Assembly (NCBI GenBank): GCA_002398365.1
Contig: DGYK01000021.1
Location: forward strand, 103,976-128,825
Direction of reading: 5' to 3'
DNA: 24,850 nt
Origin: Flammeovirgaceae bacterium UBA5008
Lineage (GTDB): Bacteria > Bacteroidota > Bacteroidia > Cytophagales > Cyclobacteriaceae
Below, one piece after another: positions 16,974-24,850 of the stretch; within the stretch, counting starts at the first letter, position 1, and each line of letters begins with the position of its first letter. The position numbers were made by a program, and so were the translations under genes. The notes below the pieces were generated by a model that was not told the DNA's origin, did no database searches, and worked only from the letters and a program-made list of their open reading frames with translations.

Positions 16974-19900
16974 CTATCCTTCATAGTTTTCGTAATCTTT
17001 TTCTTCTTCATCCGGCACCGCAACAGAGATACTATTTTGATGCCAGATATAGTAAATAGCAGGAAGTGTAATGAGTGTTAAAATTGTAGCGGAGATTAAG
17101 CCGCAGATTACCACAATAGCTAATGGTTTTTGTGTTTCTGATCCGATACCGGATGAGAGTGCGGCCGGCATTAAGCCAAGGCCTGCCATCAAAGCTGTCA
17201 TCACTACCGGTCGAACTCGACTCATGGCTCCTTGCTTAATGGCCTGAACCAACGGTACACCCATGTGCAAATATTTGTTGAACACAGATACCAGAATGAC
17301 TCCGTTTTGAACACATACACCAAACAACGCAATGAACCCTACTCCGGCAGAGATACTAAAGTTAATGCCCGTGAAGAATAATCCTAAGATTCCTCCAATG
17401 AGTGCAAAGGGTACGTTGAGTAATACAATAGAAGCATCGCGCACGGAGCTAAACATAAAGTAAAGCCACATGAAAATGAGTAGAATTGAAATAGGTACTA
17501 CAATTTTTAACTGATTGGTGGCACGCACCTGATTTTCAAATTCTCCATTCCAAGTCATGAAGTATCCTTTGTCCAATTTAATCTTCTGAACTTTGGCTTG
17601 CGCCTCTGCAATGGTGCTACCGAGGTCGCGACCACGCACTGAGAATTTGATCGGGATGAATCGCAAATTTCCTTCCCGATACACAAAGGCCGGACCATTT
17701 TGTAATTTGATGGTGGCAATTTCGTTCATTGGTATTTTGGTGCCATTCTCACAAGGCACTAACAGCTTGCTTATCTCTTTTTCACTTTTTCTAAACTCGG
17801 GTGAATAGCGCACCCGAATATCAAAGCGCCTTTCTCCTTCATAGAAGGTTGATACTTTTTTACCGCCAATGGCCATTTCAATGATATTGTTGGCTTCTTC
17901 TACGCTGGCCCCGTAGCGTGCCATTCGATCGCGATCCAACTCTACCCGAATTTCAGGCTGACCTAAACTCTTGAATATTCCTAAATCTTGCACACCCGGA
18001 ACTGTCTCCATAATGTCGCGCACACTGTCAGCCATGTTTTCAAGCTTCGTGAGATTATCACCAAAAATTTTGATGGCCATTTCACCCTTTACCCCCGATA
18101 CGGCCTCTTGCACGTTGTCTGAAATGGGTTGAGAGAAACCAAATACAACACCGGGAAAATTGGCTCCAAATTCGGCTTGCATTTCCTGAATCAATTCATC
18201 TTTTGAAATGGATCGTTTCCAATCGTCTTTCTGATAGAGATCAACGAAGAACTCTACATTGAAAAAACCCGTTGGGTCGGTTCCGTCATTGGGGCGACCG
18301 TTTTGCGAGATCACACCTTTCACCTCTTCGTACTTCTCAAAAATCTTCCGCATTTTAGCCGACATCTTATTCGCCTCCGAAAAGGCAATGCTTTGCGGCA
18401 TGCTGGCGCGCACATATACAGACCCCTCATTCAATTGAGGTAAAAATTCTGTTCCTAGACTTGTGCCGATTAGCAAACTGATAGCTAGTATCGACACAGC
18501 GATTCCAATACTCAACTTGGGTTTATTCAGCGACCATGCTAAAGTTGGCTTGTAGATATTCTCCAAGCCGCTCACCAATTTGTTATCTCTTTCTTTTACG
18601 TCTTTGCTCAACAAGATTTTGCAAAGCAACGGTACCAGTGTGAGTGTAAAAATTAATGCACCCAGCAAAGCAAAACCCATGGTGTATGCCAATGGAGAAA
18701 ACATCTTTCCTTCCACTTTTTGGAATGCGAAAATGGGGATGAGTGCCGTGATGATAATTAGTTTAGAGAAAAGAATAGGTTTACCCATTTCCACAGCCAC
18801 CTGTTTGATCATCGTGAATTTCGGTGCTTCATTGAATTTGGAAACACCCATTTCGTGTTGCTTGTGAGCCAGATAAACAAACACACCTTCCACCATTACC
18901 ACTGCACCATCGATAATGATTCCAAAGTCGATGGCGCCAATGGATAAAAGGTTGGCAGACATGCCTTTGATCTTCATACATATAAAAGCGAAGAGTAATG
19001 CCAGTGGAATGATAATGGCAACGATTACCGTAGTGCGCCAGTCCAGGAGGAAGATGGCAAGAATCAGCGTAACCAATAACATACCAACCAGCAGGTTTTC
19101 CGTTACGGTGTGAATGGTCAAATCTACCAGGTTGGTGCGATCATAAAACACGTTGATTTTTACACCAACAGGAAGCACCCGGTTATTTAAATCAGCAATC
19201 GTTTCGTTGAGCTTCTTCAATACTTCGCTGGGATTTTCGCCTTTGCGTAAAAGCACGATGCCTTCGACCACATCTTCTTCTTCGCCACGTCCTACCTTCC
19301 CAAGTCTTGGTCGAAATGATTCTGCTACTGTGGCAACATCATCAATATGAATGGGGGTTCCATTTACATTTTTGATAACGATGGATGCGAGATCTTCAAT
19401 GCTTGTAACAAGTCCTAAGCCTCGTACCAAATAGGTTTGCGTGCCTCCTTCGATTACATCGCCTCCCACATTGCTGTTGTTGTTTTTCAGTGCATCGAAT
19501 ACATCATCCGGGCTGAAATTGTATGAACTGAGCAGGTTGGGATTTAAAGTAACTTCATAGGTTTTTACTTCGCCACCAAAGCTGATTACATCGGCTACAC
19601 CTTGCACGGCTTTGATTCTTTTATCGATCACCCAGTCTTGCACTTCTTTCAATTCGCGAATACTTTTATTCTCGCCCTTCAAGGTATAGCGATAAATTTC
19701 TCCCGTTGGCCCGGAAGGAGGTTGTACTTCGACATCGGCCCCATCGGGCAGATTCATGTTTTGAAGTTGATTGAATACGACTTGACGAGCATTAAAATCT
19801 GTTACATGATCTTCGAAGAAAATCGTAACCACAGATAAGCCAAACAATGAAATGGAACGAAGACTGGTTTTGTCGGGGACAACGTTGATTTCGGTTTCAA

Positions 19901-20114
19901 TGGGTATCGTTACAAACTTCTCTAGTTCTTCGGCACTTCTGCCGGGCCATTGCGTAATAATGACTACACGCGTATTGATGACATCCGGGAAAGCTTCAAT
20001 GGGAGTTAGCATGAAGCTTCGCACACCGGCCGCAATAACAACCACCGTTCCCAGAAATACCAGTATGGCATTTTTAAGCGAGAAGCTGATGATTCCTTTG
20101 ATGAGATTGTTCAT
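16974..20114 (-). CDS. czcA: CzcA-type heavy-metal RND efflux pump
   Basis: This 1046-aa inner-membrane RND transporter drives metal export by proton antiport, spanning the periplasm with an adaptor and a TolC-like channel. Sequence signs: the start LIKGIISFSLKNAILVF, the FPDV and WPGRSAEELEKFVTIPIE segments, and the TM4 motif DFGIIIDGAVVMVE with D396, D402 and E409, offset by 6 from the proton-relay residues of CzcA. This is the divalent-cation (Zn, Co, Cd or Ni) HME pattern rather than the MVDAAIVMIE motif of the Cu/Ag pump CusA. The usual N of VEN is G here (VEG). The rest is a full-length two-lobed protein with a second TM block at the C-terminus. It follows the adaptor gene by 26 bp. Exact metal unknown. 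Confidence 0.94.
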   Translation of the reverse strand: MNNLIKGIISFSLKNAILVFLGTVVVIAAGVRSFMLTPIEAFPDVINTRVVIITQWPGRSAEELEKFVTIPIETEINVVPDKTSLRSISLFGLSVVTIFFEDHVTDFNARQVVFNQLQNMNLPDGADVEVQPPSGPTGEIYRYTLKGENKSIRELKEVQDWVIDKRIKAVQGVADVISFGGEVKTYEVTLNPNLLSSYNFSPDDVFDALKNNNSNVGGDVIEGGTQTYLVRGLGLVTSIEDLASIVIKNVNGTPIHIDDVATVAESFRPRLGKVGRGEEEDVVEGIVLLRKGENPSEVLKKLNETIADLNNRVLPVGVKINVFYDRTNLVDLTIHTVTENLLVGMLLVTLILAIFLLDWRTTVIVAIIIPLALLFAFICMKIKGMSANLLSIGAIDFGIIIDGAVVMVEGVFVYLAHKQHEMGVSKFNEAPKFTMIKQVAVEMGKPILFSKLIIITALIPIFAFQKVEGKMFSPLAYTMGFALLGALIFTLTLVPLLCKILLSKDVKERDNKLVSGLENIYKPTLAWSLNKPKLSIGIAVSILAISLLIGTSLGTEFLPQLNEGSVYVRASMPQSIAFSEANKMSAKMRKIFEKYEEVKGVISQNGRPNDGTDPTGFFNVEFFVDLYQKDDWKRSISKDELIQEMQAEFGANFPGVVFGFSQPISDNVQEAVSGVKGEMAIKIFGDNLTKLENMADSVRDIMETVPGVQDLGIFKSLGQPEIRVELDRDRMARYGASVEEANNIIEMAIGGKKVSTFYEGERRFDIRVRYSPEFRKSEKEISKLLVPCENGTKIPMNEIATIKLQNGPAFVYREGNLRFIPIKFSVRGRDLGSTIAEAQAKVQKIKLDKGYFMTWNGEFENQVRATNQLKIVVPISILLIFMWLYFMFSSVRDASIVLLNVPFALIGGILGLFFTGINFSISAGVGFIALFGVCVQNGVILVSVFNKYLHMGVPLVQAIKQGAMSRVRPVVMTALMAGLGLMPAALSSGIGSETQKPLAIVVICGLISATILTLITLPAIYYIWHQNSISVAVPDEEEKDYENYEG

Positions 20115-20140
20115 TTTATAAGTAATGAATGTTCAAAAAA

Positions 20141-21250
20141 TTACTTCAGATTATAGGCTGTAAGAGCAAAGAGAGAACCACCTACAATAATTTTATCGCC
20201 TGCTTTCAATCCGGTTTTAACTTCTGCCAGGTTGTTAAATTTCTTACCGATTGTGACAGCTACTTTTTCAAAACTGTTCGGTTCTAATTCACGCATTGCA
20301 TAATAGTGGTTATTCTCAAGCACGAGTGATTCAGTAGGTACCGCCAGTACCTTTTCGCTTGTTTGTGAAGTGATGGTGACGGTGGCAAACATTTCTGGTT
20401 TTAACAGACCGTTTTCGTTTTCCAACTCTGTGCGCACGCGGATCACACGCGATGCCGGGTCCAGCATCGTACCTATTTTCTTGATGGTTCCATAGAATGT
20501 CTTTTCTGGGTAAGCAATCGTGGTAACACTTACTTTGTCGCCTTCTTTTACTTTCCCCATATCACTTTCGTGTACGTTGGCCCATATCCATACAGTCTTC
20601 AGATCAGAAATGGTAAAAATGGCGGTATTATTATCGGTTCTGATTTGGGTTCCTTCATTGATGTTTCTTTCCACGATATAGCCTGAACGAGGAGCCACCA
20701 CACTAAACATCGCGTCCAGTCTTTCAGAAGATCCACCATACAATTCCAGAATTTGTTTTTTCTCATTGAAGTCGGATTGTGCATTGGTATAATCTTTTTT
20801 GGCCTCGGCAAAATCTTTTTCACTCATCATCCCGCTGGAATAGAGCTCTTGCGAGCGGGCGAGATTTTTTTCTGCTACTTCTAAATCAGCTTTGGCTACA
20901 TTATAGTCGCGTTGAAAAGTGGTAATATCTGTACTTAGCAGAGTGGCCAGCAGTTGACCGCGTTTCACATAATCGCCTAGTGATACATTCACCTTATCGA
21001 CTGTTCCACTCACGATAGGGTAAATGCGCACTACATTATTTTCATCGAAACTGATGTCGCCTACTGCCTCAAACTCATCGGAATAGGGAACAATCGAAAC
21101 GGGCTGAACATCAATCTGTTTCATCTGCTCTACGGAGAGTATGATTCTTGTTTTTCGTTTCTCTTCATGTGAAGTGTTTTCTGTTTTTATTTTTTTGCAA
21201 CTGGCAATTGATAAAACAAGAAGGGCTAAAGTGAATGTGATATTTTTCAT
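20141..21250 (-). CDS. RND periplasmic adaptor lipoprotein (CzcB/CusB type)
   Basis: This 369-aa membrane-fusion protein has a lipoprotein signal peptide with lipobox SIASC (Cys at 18). Without acidic residues after the Cys (KKIK), it is likely to stay on the inner side. Domains follow in order: membrane-proximal beta barrel, lipoyl half (IVSGTVDKVNVSLGDYVKRGQLL), a helical hairpin (about 112-170, VAKADLEVAEKNLARSQELY), second lipoyl half (VVAPRSGYIVERNINEGTQI), and the beta barrel (VWIWANVHESDMGKVKEGDKV). It bridges the pump and the TolC-like channel. It is encoded 11 nt after the channel gene and 26 bp before the pump. The His-rich N-terminal metal domain of CzcB is absent, as in most Bacteroidota members. 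Confidence 0.93.
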   Translation of the reverse strand: MKNITFTLALLVLSIASCKKIKTENTSHEEKRKTRIILSVEQMKQIDVQPVSIVPYSDEFEAVGDISFDENNVVRIYPIVSGTVDKVNVSLGDYVKRGQLLATLLSTDITTFQRDYNVAKADLEVAEKNLARSQELYSSGMMSEKDFAEAKKDYTNAQSDFNEKKQILELYGGSSERLDAMFSVVAPRSGYIVERNINEGTQIRTDNNTAIFTISDLKTVWIWANVHESDMGKVKEGDKVSVTTIAYPEKTFYGTIKKIGTMLDPASRVIRVRTELENENGLLKPEMFATVTITSQTSEKVLAVPTESLVLENNHYYAMRELEPNSFEKVAVTIGKKFNNLAEVKTGLKAGDKIIVGGSLFALTAYNLK

Positions 21251-21261
21251 GGAATGATGGT

Positions 21262-22518
21262 TCAGTATTCAATCAGATTGGTTCCAACAGAGAAATTTAA
21301 TTCGTTTACGTTATTGATAAAGAGTTGCTTGAGCTCAATCATTTGCAAATTGGTCTGCACATAAATGCGTTGCTGATCAATAAATTGAAGCAAACCAATA
21401 TTTCTTTTCTGAAAGTTTGCGTTGGTATTTTGATTCAAATCTTTCAGTTTTTGGAGAAAGTCATTTTTGTAATTGGCAAGTCCTATTCCTGCACTTTTAT
21501 ATCGGTTATAAGCAGCTACTACCTCATTCTTAACTTGATTTTCCATTTGATCAAACTCCAACGAAGCTTTGTCTACGCTATGTCTCGCGGCTTTGATGCG
21601 GCCCTGGTTACGATCAAAAAGAGGTAATGACGTTTCTACATTAAAGCCTTGATAAGGTCTTACATAGTTACTTCCTCTATCGCGCGGTTGATAGGCAAAC
21701 TTGATATCGGGCACGCTCAATGATTTTTGCAGCTTTAGATTTCTTTCTTCGTATTGCAGATTCAGTTTCTTGGCTTGTAAATCAGGGCGTGAAGAAACAG
21801 CTTGTTCTGACAATATTTGAGGATCAAAATCACCGGCTATTAAGGGAATGGTTTGCTCAACGAAAAAAGTAGTATCGGCCGGAAACCGCAACATAATTTT
21901 TAAATCGGCCATTGCCTTTTCTTTTTCATTGTAACTGCTGAGTGCTTCTGTTTTGATGGCCAGATATTCTGACTCTAACCGAAGTGCTTCTGTCATTGAA
22001 ATAGCACCTACTTGCAACTGCTTGCGGGTAGCTTCCATCAGCTTGTCATAACTGGCAATTACCTGAGCAAACAACAATTGTTTTTCTTGTAGAGCAGCAA
22101 CCGCGCTATAAGTATTACCCATTTCAAAAAGCAAACTTCTAAGAACATCTTCCATCTGCTTTTCAGCCATTTCAACTCCTATCTTGGCAAGCTTCACGGT
22201 ATTTGTGTGTTTACCCGCGTACGAAAAAGTTTGCTCCAATTGAAGCAAGTGTTGGTTGCGAAAGGCGAAGTATTCATTAGTCTCGTTGGTATAAAGATCT
22301 CCATTGAAGATGAAGTAGGGATTATTCCACAGTTTGGCTTGAATAACATTTGCTTTGGCAATATTTATATCATAGTACGTTGCCAGCAGCTGAACATTAT
22401 ACTTCATCAGCCGGCCTTTGGCCTCTTGAAAACTTAGTATGGTGTCCGACTGCTGACCATTTACATACATGGGAATGCATGCTAGGAATAGCATCAATGA
22501 TTGAAATGAAGATTTCAT
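21262..22518 (-). CDS. TolC-like outer-membrane efflux channel (CzcC type)
   Basis: From the Met at 22518 this is 418 aa with a signal peptide (MKSSFQSLMLFLACIPMYVNGQ). It is long and mainly helical, with two repeats typical of TolC-family outer-membrane efflux proteins: Leu/Ala helices with AVAALQEKQLLFAQVIASYDKL and, later, ASLEFDQMENQVKNEVVAAYNRY. The linking strands carry RPDLQAKKLNLQYEERNL, the family word. The frame is open back to 22596, but the extra 26 residues hide the signal peptide, so 22518 is preferred. It is the first efflux gene of the operon, before adaptor, pump and PorT-like protein, and lies after a small TM protein and a hairpin at 22571-22594. Confidence 0.92.
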   Translation of the reverse strand: MKSSFQSLMLFLACIPMYVNGQQSDTILSFQEAKGRLMKYNVQLLATYYDINIAKANVIQAKLWNNPYFIFNGDLYTNETNEYFAFRNQHLLQLEQTFSYAGKHTNTVKLAKIGVEMAEKQMEDVLRSLLFEMGNTYSAVAALQEKQLLFAQVIASYDKLMEATRKQLQVGAISMTEALRLESEYLAIKTEALSSYNEKEKAMADLKIMLRFPADTTFFVEQTIPLIAGDFDPQILSEQAVSSRPDLQAKKLNLQYEERNLKLQKSLSVPDIKFAYQPRDRGSNYVRPYQGFNVETSLPLFDRNQGRIKAARHSVDKASLEFDQMENQVKNEVVAAYNRYKSAGIGLANYKNDFLQKLKDLNQNTNANFQKRNIGLLQFIDQQRIYVQTNLQMIELKQLFINNVNELNFSVGTNLIEY

Positions 22519-22570
22519 TCGAATTAAAATAATGATGTAAGAAATATTTGCTGGACGCAAACAGAAATGA

Positions 22571-22594
22571 GGGAATAGCGATCTGCTAATTCCC
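22571..22594 (-). promoter_or_regulatory. Hairpin between small TM gene and the czc operon
   Basis: On the - strand GGGAATTAGC and GCTATTCCC pair over 9 bp with one bulged T around a 5-nt loop (agatc). It begins 23 nt after the stop of the 113-aa gene and lies 52 nt before the channel start. Only scattered T follow, so full termination is doubtful. Confidence 0.55.
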
Positions 22595-22617
22595 AACTAG
22601 AAGAAAAATAATGAAGC

Positions 22618-22959
22618 TTATATCAGGAGTTGAAGTAGCCTGAGGTATCTTTTGGTAGAAAAGCCATAGTTGGTAGTTGTAACTTGTTTTTGTACAAACT
22701 GAACTTGGCAGATAGATGAAAAATTAAACTCACTCGCAAGATGGTCGGATAAATCGAAGGTTTCTTCGATTTCAGAGATTTCTTCGATAGTTGAGCGAAC
22801 TGGTAATTCGCTTGTGTTGTCATTTTTATCGGTAAAATGATAAACGCTATATTTTGATTCGGAGCTCTTTTCTAAAGCAGGAAACTGAAACCAAGAATAA
22901 ACAACAATGGCCGCAAATGCCATTATTATTGATCTTGAAAATCTTCGTTTTGCAGTCAT
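22618..22959 (-). CDS. Small single-TM protein upstream of the czc operon, unknown
   Basis: This 113-aa protein has a basic N-terminus, one membrane segment (about 10-27, SIIMAFAAIVVYSWF), then about 85 residues presumably in the periplasm, rich in Ser, Glu and Thr (STIEEISEIEETFDL), with one Cys, and a basic hydrophobic tail (RYLRLLQLLI). It matches no family I know. It is first in the czc transcription unit. A TAnnTTTG box lies 6 nt before its ATG, and a hairpin separates it from the channel gene. Its layout repeats upstream of both porins. A role in sensing or adjusting expression of the downstream efflux genes is a guess from position only. Confidence 0.62.
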   Translation of the reverse strand: MTAKRRFSRSIIMAFAAIVVYSWFQFPALEKSSESKYSVYHFTDKNDNTSELPVRSTIEEISEIEETFDLSDHLASEFNFSSICQVQFVQKQVTTTNYGFSTKRYLRLLQLLI

Positions 22960-22965
22960 CTAGAA

Positions 22966-22973
22966 CAAATGTA
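22966..22973 (-). promoter_or_regulatory. Bacteroidota -7 box TACATTTG before the 113-aa gene
   Basis: On the - strand TACATTTG fits TAnnTTTG exactly and is 6 nt before the ATG. No good -33 TTG was found at the right distance. This is probably the promoter of the czc transcription unit. Confidence 0.6.
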
Positions 22974-23082
22974 ACGGATGCTCGCCAAAAATGTTAATTC
23001 TAGGTGTAAAGATTTTATAAAAACCCTTAAACACTTTCAATTTATTGGACTTGAATATGGTGTTCGACACCCCCACCAATCA

Positions 23083-23108
23083 AAAGGGAATCAAAATTGA
23101 CTCCCTTT
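23083..23108 (-). terminator. Hairpin terminator downstream of porin 2
   Basis: AAAGGGA (23083-23089) and TCCCTTT (23102-23108) pair over 7 bp, with an inner TCA/TGA pairing in the loop; CCAAT and ATTGG flank it and could pair further. It begins 26 nt beyond the stop of the porin gene on the - strand. The T-rich part is short (TTTT at the foot of the stem), so efficiency is uncertain. Confidence 0.55.
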
Positions 23109-23134
23109 CAATTATTGGATATCCTTTAAATATT

Positions 23135-24277
23135 TTAAAATTGATCCTTTAGGGCAGGGTCCTTATTTACTTTTACCAACCCCCAATGATTGAATTTGAT
23201 CGCGATTGAAAGCATAATGAAAAAATCATTGTCTACTTTTTCATCAGACTTATGGGTCGTAAAAATGGCGTCTTTGCTGAGGGAGTGTCTACCCTCCAGA
23301 CGGAAAGTGGTTTCTTTATTGAATAAATGCTCAAGTGTAAATGTAGATCCGTGCATTTGAAACCCATTTGGCGTTGCAGTAATAATGTCATTAATAATTT
23401 GGTCTGGATCGTAGATGCGTTCATAGCGTGCGGCTACGCCCCATTTGGGATTAACTGCATATCGAACGGAGCCCCCATAGGAATGCCAATAGTTCATATC
23501 ATTAGTGACCGGGTCTTTAATCATTCCCAAATCAAACATTGGGGCAATGATCCATTTGCCCAAGTATATACGACTGAAAATATTGTGATACATTTTAAAT
23601 TGCTCGGTCGCATCTTTACTTTTATAAACTTCATTTCCAGCAAAAATGCCATAATTAAACAAAAACTTTTGCGGTTTGTCATACACATGCACGAGTCCAA
23701 AACCTGGGCTGTTATTATTATCTCGCACCACTTGCCAACCATTGGTAATTTGCGCTACTCCACTCCAATATTCACCTAATCGATATTTCATTCTGAATCC
23801 TGTTTCAAAATCAGGAGCAAAGTCGGTCATGACGGCACGCGTGGCATGCAGGTTATCTTTGTTGATGAATGTTTCAGCTCCAAAAACGGCAGGAAAGATT
23901 CCCATTTCAATTTCAAAGCGATCGTTAGCTTGATAGGTAAAAGATAGTTCACGTATAAGTTTGAAAACATAGGCCTCTTCATCTATATACATGATGTCTA
24001 CAATATCGCCAGCATGCATAGCCACTTTAGCCCGAAACTTTCCATAGTCAAAATACACTTGCCCGTAGGTATATGCCAGCCCAAATTGATTGACGTATTC
24101 CGGATTACTATCAAATTTTCGGATGCGGTTAAAGGGTCTGTTAAAATCGTAAGAATAATGAAAGTCAACATACGCTTCATATCCTACTTGCAATTTGTCA
24201 CCAATACTCAATGTATCTTGACCGTATAATGAGATAGAAAAAAATAAAACAAAAGCTATTGCTAAATATGCCTTCAT
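23135..24277 (-). CDS. Outer-membrane porin, OmpL-like BBP2 family (porin 2)
   Basis: From the Met at 24277 this is 380 aa with a clear signal peptide (MKAYLAIAFVLFFSISLYGQ). Alternating beta strands form a barrel, with YEAYVDFHYSYDFNRPF at the start as in BBP2 porins, then EMGIFPAVFGAETFINKDN and the NGWQVVRDNNNSPGFG segment. It is paralogous to porin 1 (14803-15963) over most of its length. The frame extends to 24310, but the extra 11 residues are unlikely to be used, since the signal peptide begins at the later Met. It is preceded by the 125-aa small TM gene and a perfect hairpin. Substrate unknown. Confidence 0.86.
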   Translation of the reverse strand: MKAYLAIAFVLFFSISLYGQDTLSIGDKLQVGYEAYVDFHYSYDFNRPFNRIRKFDSNPEYVNQFGLAYTYGQVYFDYGKFRAKVAMHAGDIVDIMYIDEEAYVFKLIRELSFTYQANDRFEIEMGIFPAVFGAETFINKDNLHATRAVMTDFAPDFETGFRMKYRLGEYWSGVAQITNGWQVVRDNNNSPGFGLVHVYDKPQKFLFNYGIFAGNEVYKSKDATEQFKMYHNIFSRIYLGKWIIAPMFDLGMIKDPVTNDMNYWHSYGGSVRYAVNPKWGVAARYERIYDPDQIINDIITATPNGFQMHGSTFTLEHLFNKETTFRLEGRHSLSKDAIFTTHKSDEKVDNDFFIMLSIAIKFNHWGLVKVNKDPALKDQF

Positions 24278-24312
24278 GATAAGTAAGTATAAAATTTGAA
24301 AATAAATCATAG

Positions 24313-24335
24313 CATTCTTAACTCCGTTAAGAATG
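24313..24335 (-). promoter_or_regulatory. Perfect 10-bp hairpin between small TM gene and porin 2
   Basis: CATTCTTAAC (24313-24322) and GTTAAGAATG (24326-24335) pair perfectly around a TCC loop on the + strand (GGA on the transcribed - strand). It begins 28 nt after the stop of the 125-aa gene and lies 35 nt before the porin start. Confidence 0.65.
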
Positions 24336-24363
24336 GAACAACAACTTAGTGGGTTCGCGCCTT

Positions 24364-24741
24364 TTAAATCCTCAGGATGCGGATACTGATAAGAATAGAT
24401 TCAAGTGATAAATGATTACCCCAATTGATGGGATGAATCTGCTTGTTAAAGCAGGTATCAATAAAGTTTTGCTTTACGATGGCAAGTAGCGTACCGGTCG
24501 TGTTTTTTAAGGATGAGGCGCTTGTGTTGTGAAAATCAATTTGTAAGAATATACTGGGCCTGAATTGATCTTTGGCGGTGGCCAGTATCTTGGCTTGAAA
24601 TGTAGTGCTGTTAATGGGGGATGGAGTTGGAACTTCTTTTTGCTGAACAATTGAAAAAAGGCTCAAAGCTAGATATAGGACGAATAAGTAAAAACCCGCC
24701 CTTTTTCGCGATGGAACTTGATAAGATCTTTGGTTCTTCAT
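24364..24741 (-). CDS. Small single-TM protein upstream of porin 2, unknown
   Basis: This 125-aa protein has a basic N-terminus (KNQRSYQVPSRKR), one membrane segment (about 16-33, FYLFVLYLALSLFSIV), a Pro/Thr-rich linker, then a periplasm-facing part with several His and one Cys (CFNKQIHPINWGNH) and a hydrophobic end (ILISIRILRI). It is not recognised. It shares size, topology and tail type (ending LRI) with the 119-aa protein, and size and topology with the 113-aa protein. The porin gene starts 86 bp after its stop. It carries the same promoter box and the same hairpin-then-porin order. Sequence identity among the three seems low by eye, so they could be remote relatives or convergent. Confidence 0.6.
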   Translation of the reverse strand: MKNQRSYQVPSRKRAGFYLFVLYLALSLFSIVQQKEVPTPSPINSTTFQAKILATAKDQFRPSIFLQIDFHNTSASSLKNTTGTLLAIVKQNFIDTCFNKQIHPINWGNHLSLESILISIRILRI

Positions 24742-24750
24742 TCAAAAAAA

Positions 24751-24758
24751 CAAAGATA
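24751..24758 (-). promoter_or_regulatory. Bacteroidota -7 box TATCTTTG before the 125-aa gene
   Basis: On the - strand TATCTTTG matches TAnnTTTG exactly, 9 nt before the ATG, identical to the box at 14373. The 83 nt beyond to the window edge hold A/T-rich sequence and no gene. Confidence 0.62.
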
Positions 24759-24850
24759 ATTTTTTGATAGTTTAAATAAATAGCTCATACAAAAAATCTA
24801 TGATTATTTCGGGTGCGCGGAAGCATTTGTTACTTCAACTTCACCAAAAT

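Noticed and set aside
22623..22823. 66-aa alternative frame inside the 113-aa gene
   Set aside because: No signal or promoter placement; the 113-aa frame has the TM segment and the TAnnTTTG box.

Overview
The window looks like a Bacteroidota chromosome, probably Cytophagales or a near relative. Reasons: several starts lie just behind a TAnnTTTG box (the Bacteroidota sigma -7 element), clear Shine-Dalgarno sites are mostly missing, and the protein families are typical of the phylum (eCIS core-domain cargo, OmpL-like BBP2 porins, lipoproteins with charged residues after the Cys). This is inference; no rRNA or other taxonomic marker is present.

Left part (1-11600, + strand): the 3' end of an extracellular contractile injection system (eCIS) locus. 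It holds a 5'-incomplete tape-measure protein (Afp14 type), an AAA+ ATPase (Afp15 type), and two unusual Ala-rich helical proteins of 824 and 268 aa. A very strong intrinsic terminator follows (13-bp stem, GCAA loop, seven T). Beyond it come a SAM methyltransferase, a 189-aa unknown protein and a 751-aa protein with the eCIS core domain (formerly DUF4157, with HEAWH) joined to unknown domains by Ala/Ser-rich linkers. The 189- and 751-aa proteins share a short N-terminal motif (PPxxG[LI]xx[VI]D) and are the best cargo/effector candidates.

Middle (11690-14200): apparently unrelated housekeeping or accessory genes: a zinc-ribbon DUF4145 protein (+), then on the - strand a lipoprotein, a small DUF6713-like membrane protein and a DUF1801 protein.

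Right part (14370-24850): a metal-efflux and outer-membrane region. A CzcCBA-type RND operon (TolC-like, adaptor, RND pump, then a PorT-like outer-membrane protein; - strand) is flanked by two paralogous BBP2-type porins. Each of the three units (porin 1, czc operon, porin 2) starts with the same arrangement: a TAnnTTTG box 6-9 nt before the ATG, a small 113-125-aa single-TM protein of unknown function, a perfect or near-perfect hairpin, then the outer-membrane gene. This threefold layout is the most interesting pattern that family annotation does not explain.

No tRNA, rRNA, CRISPR array, insertion sequence or integrase was seen.
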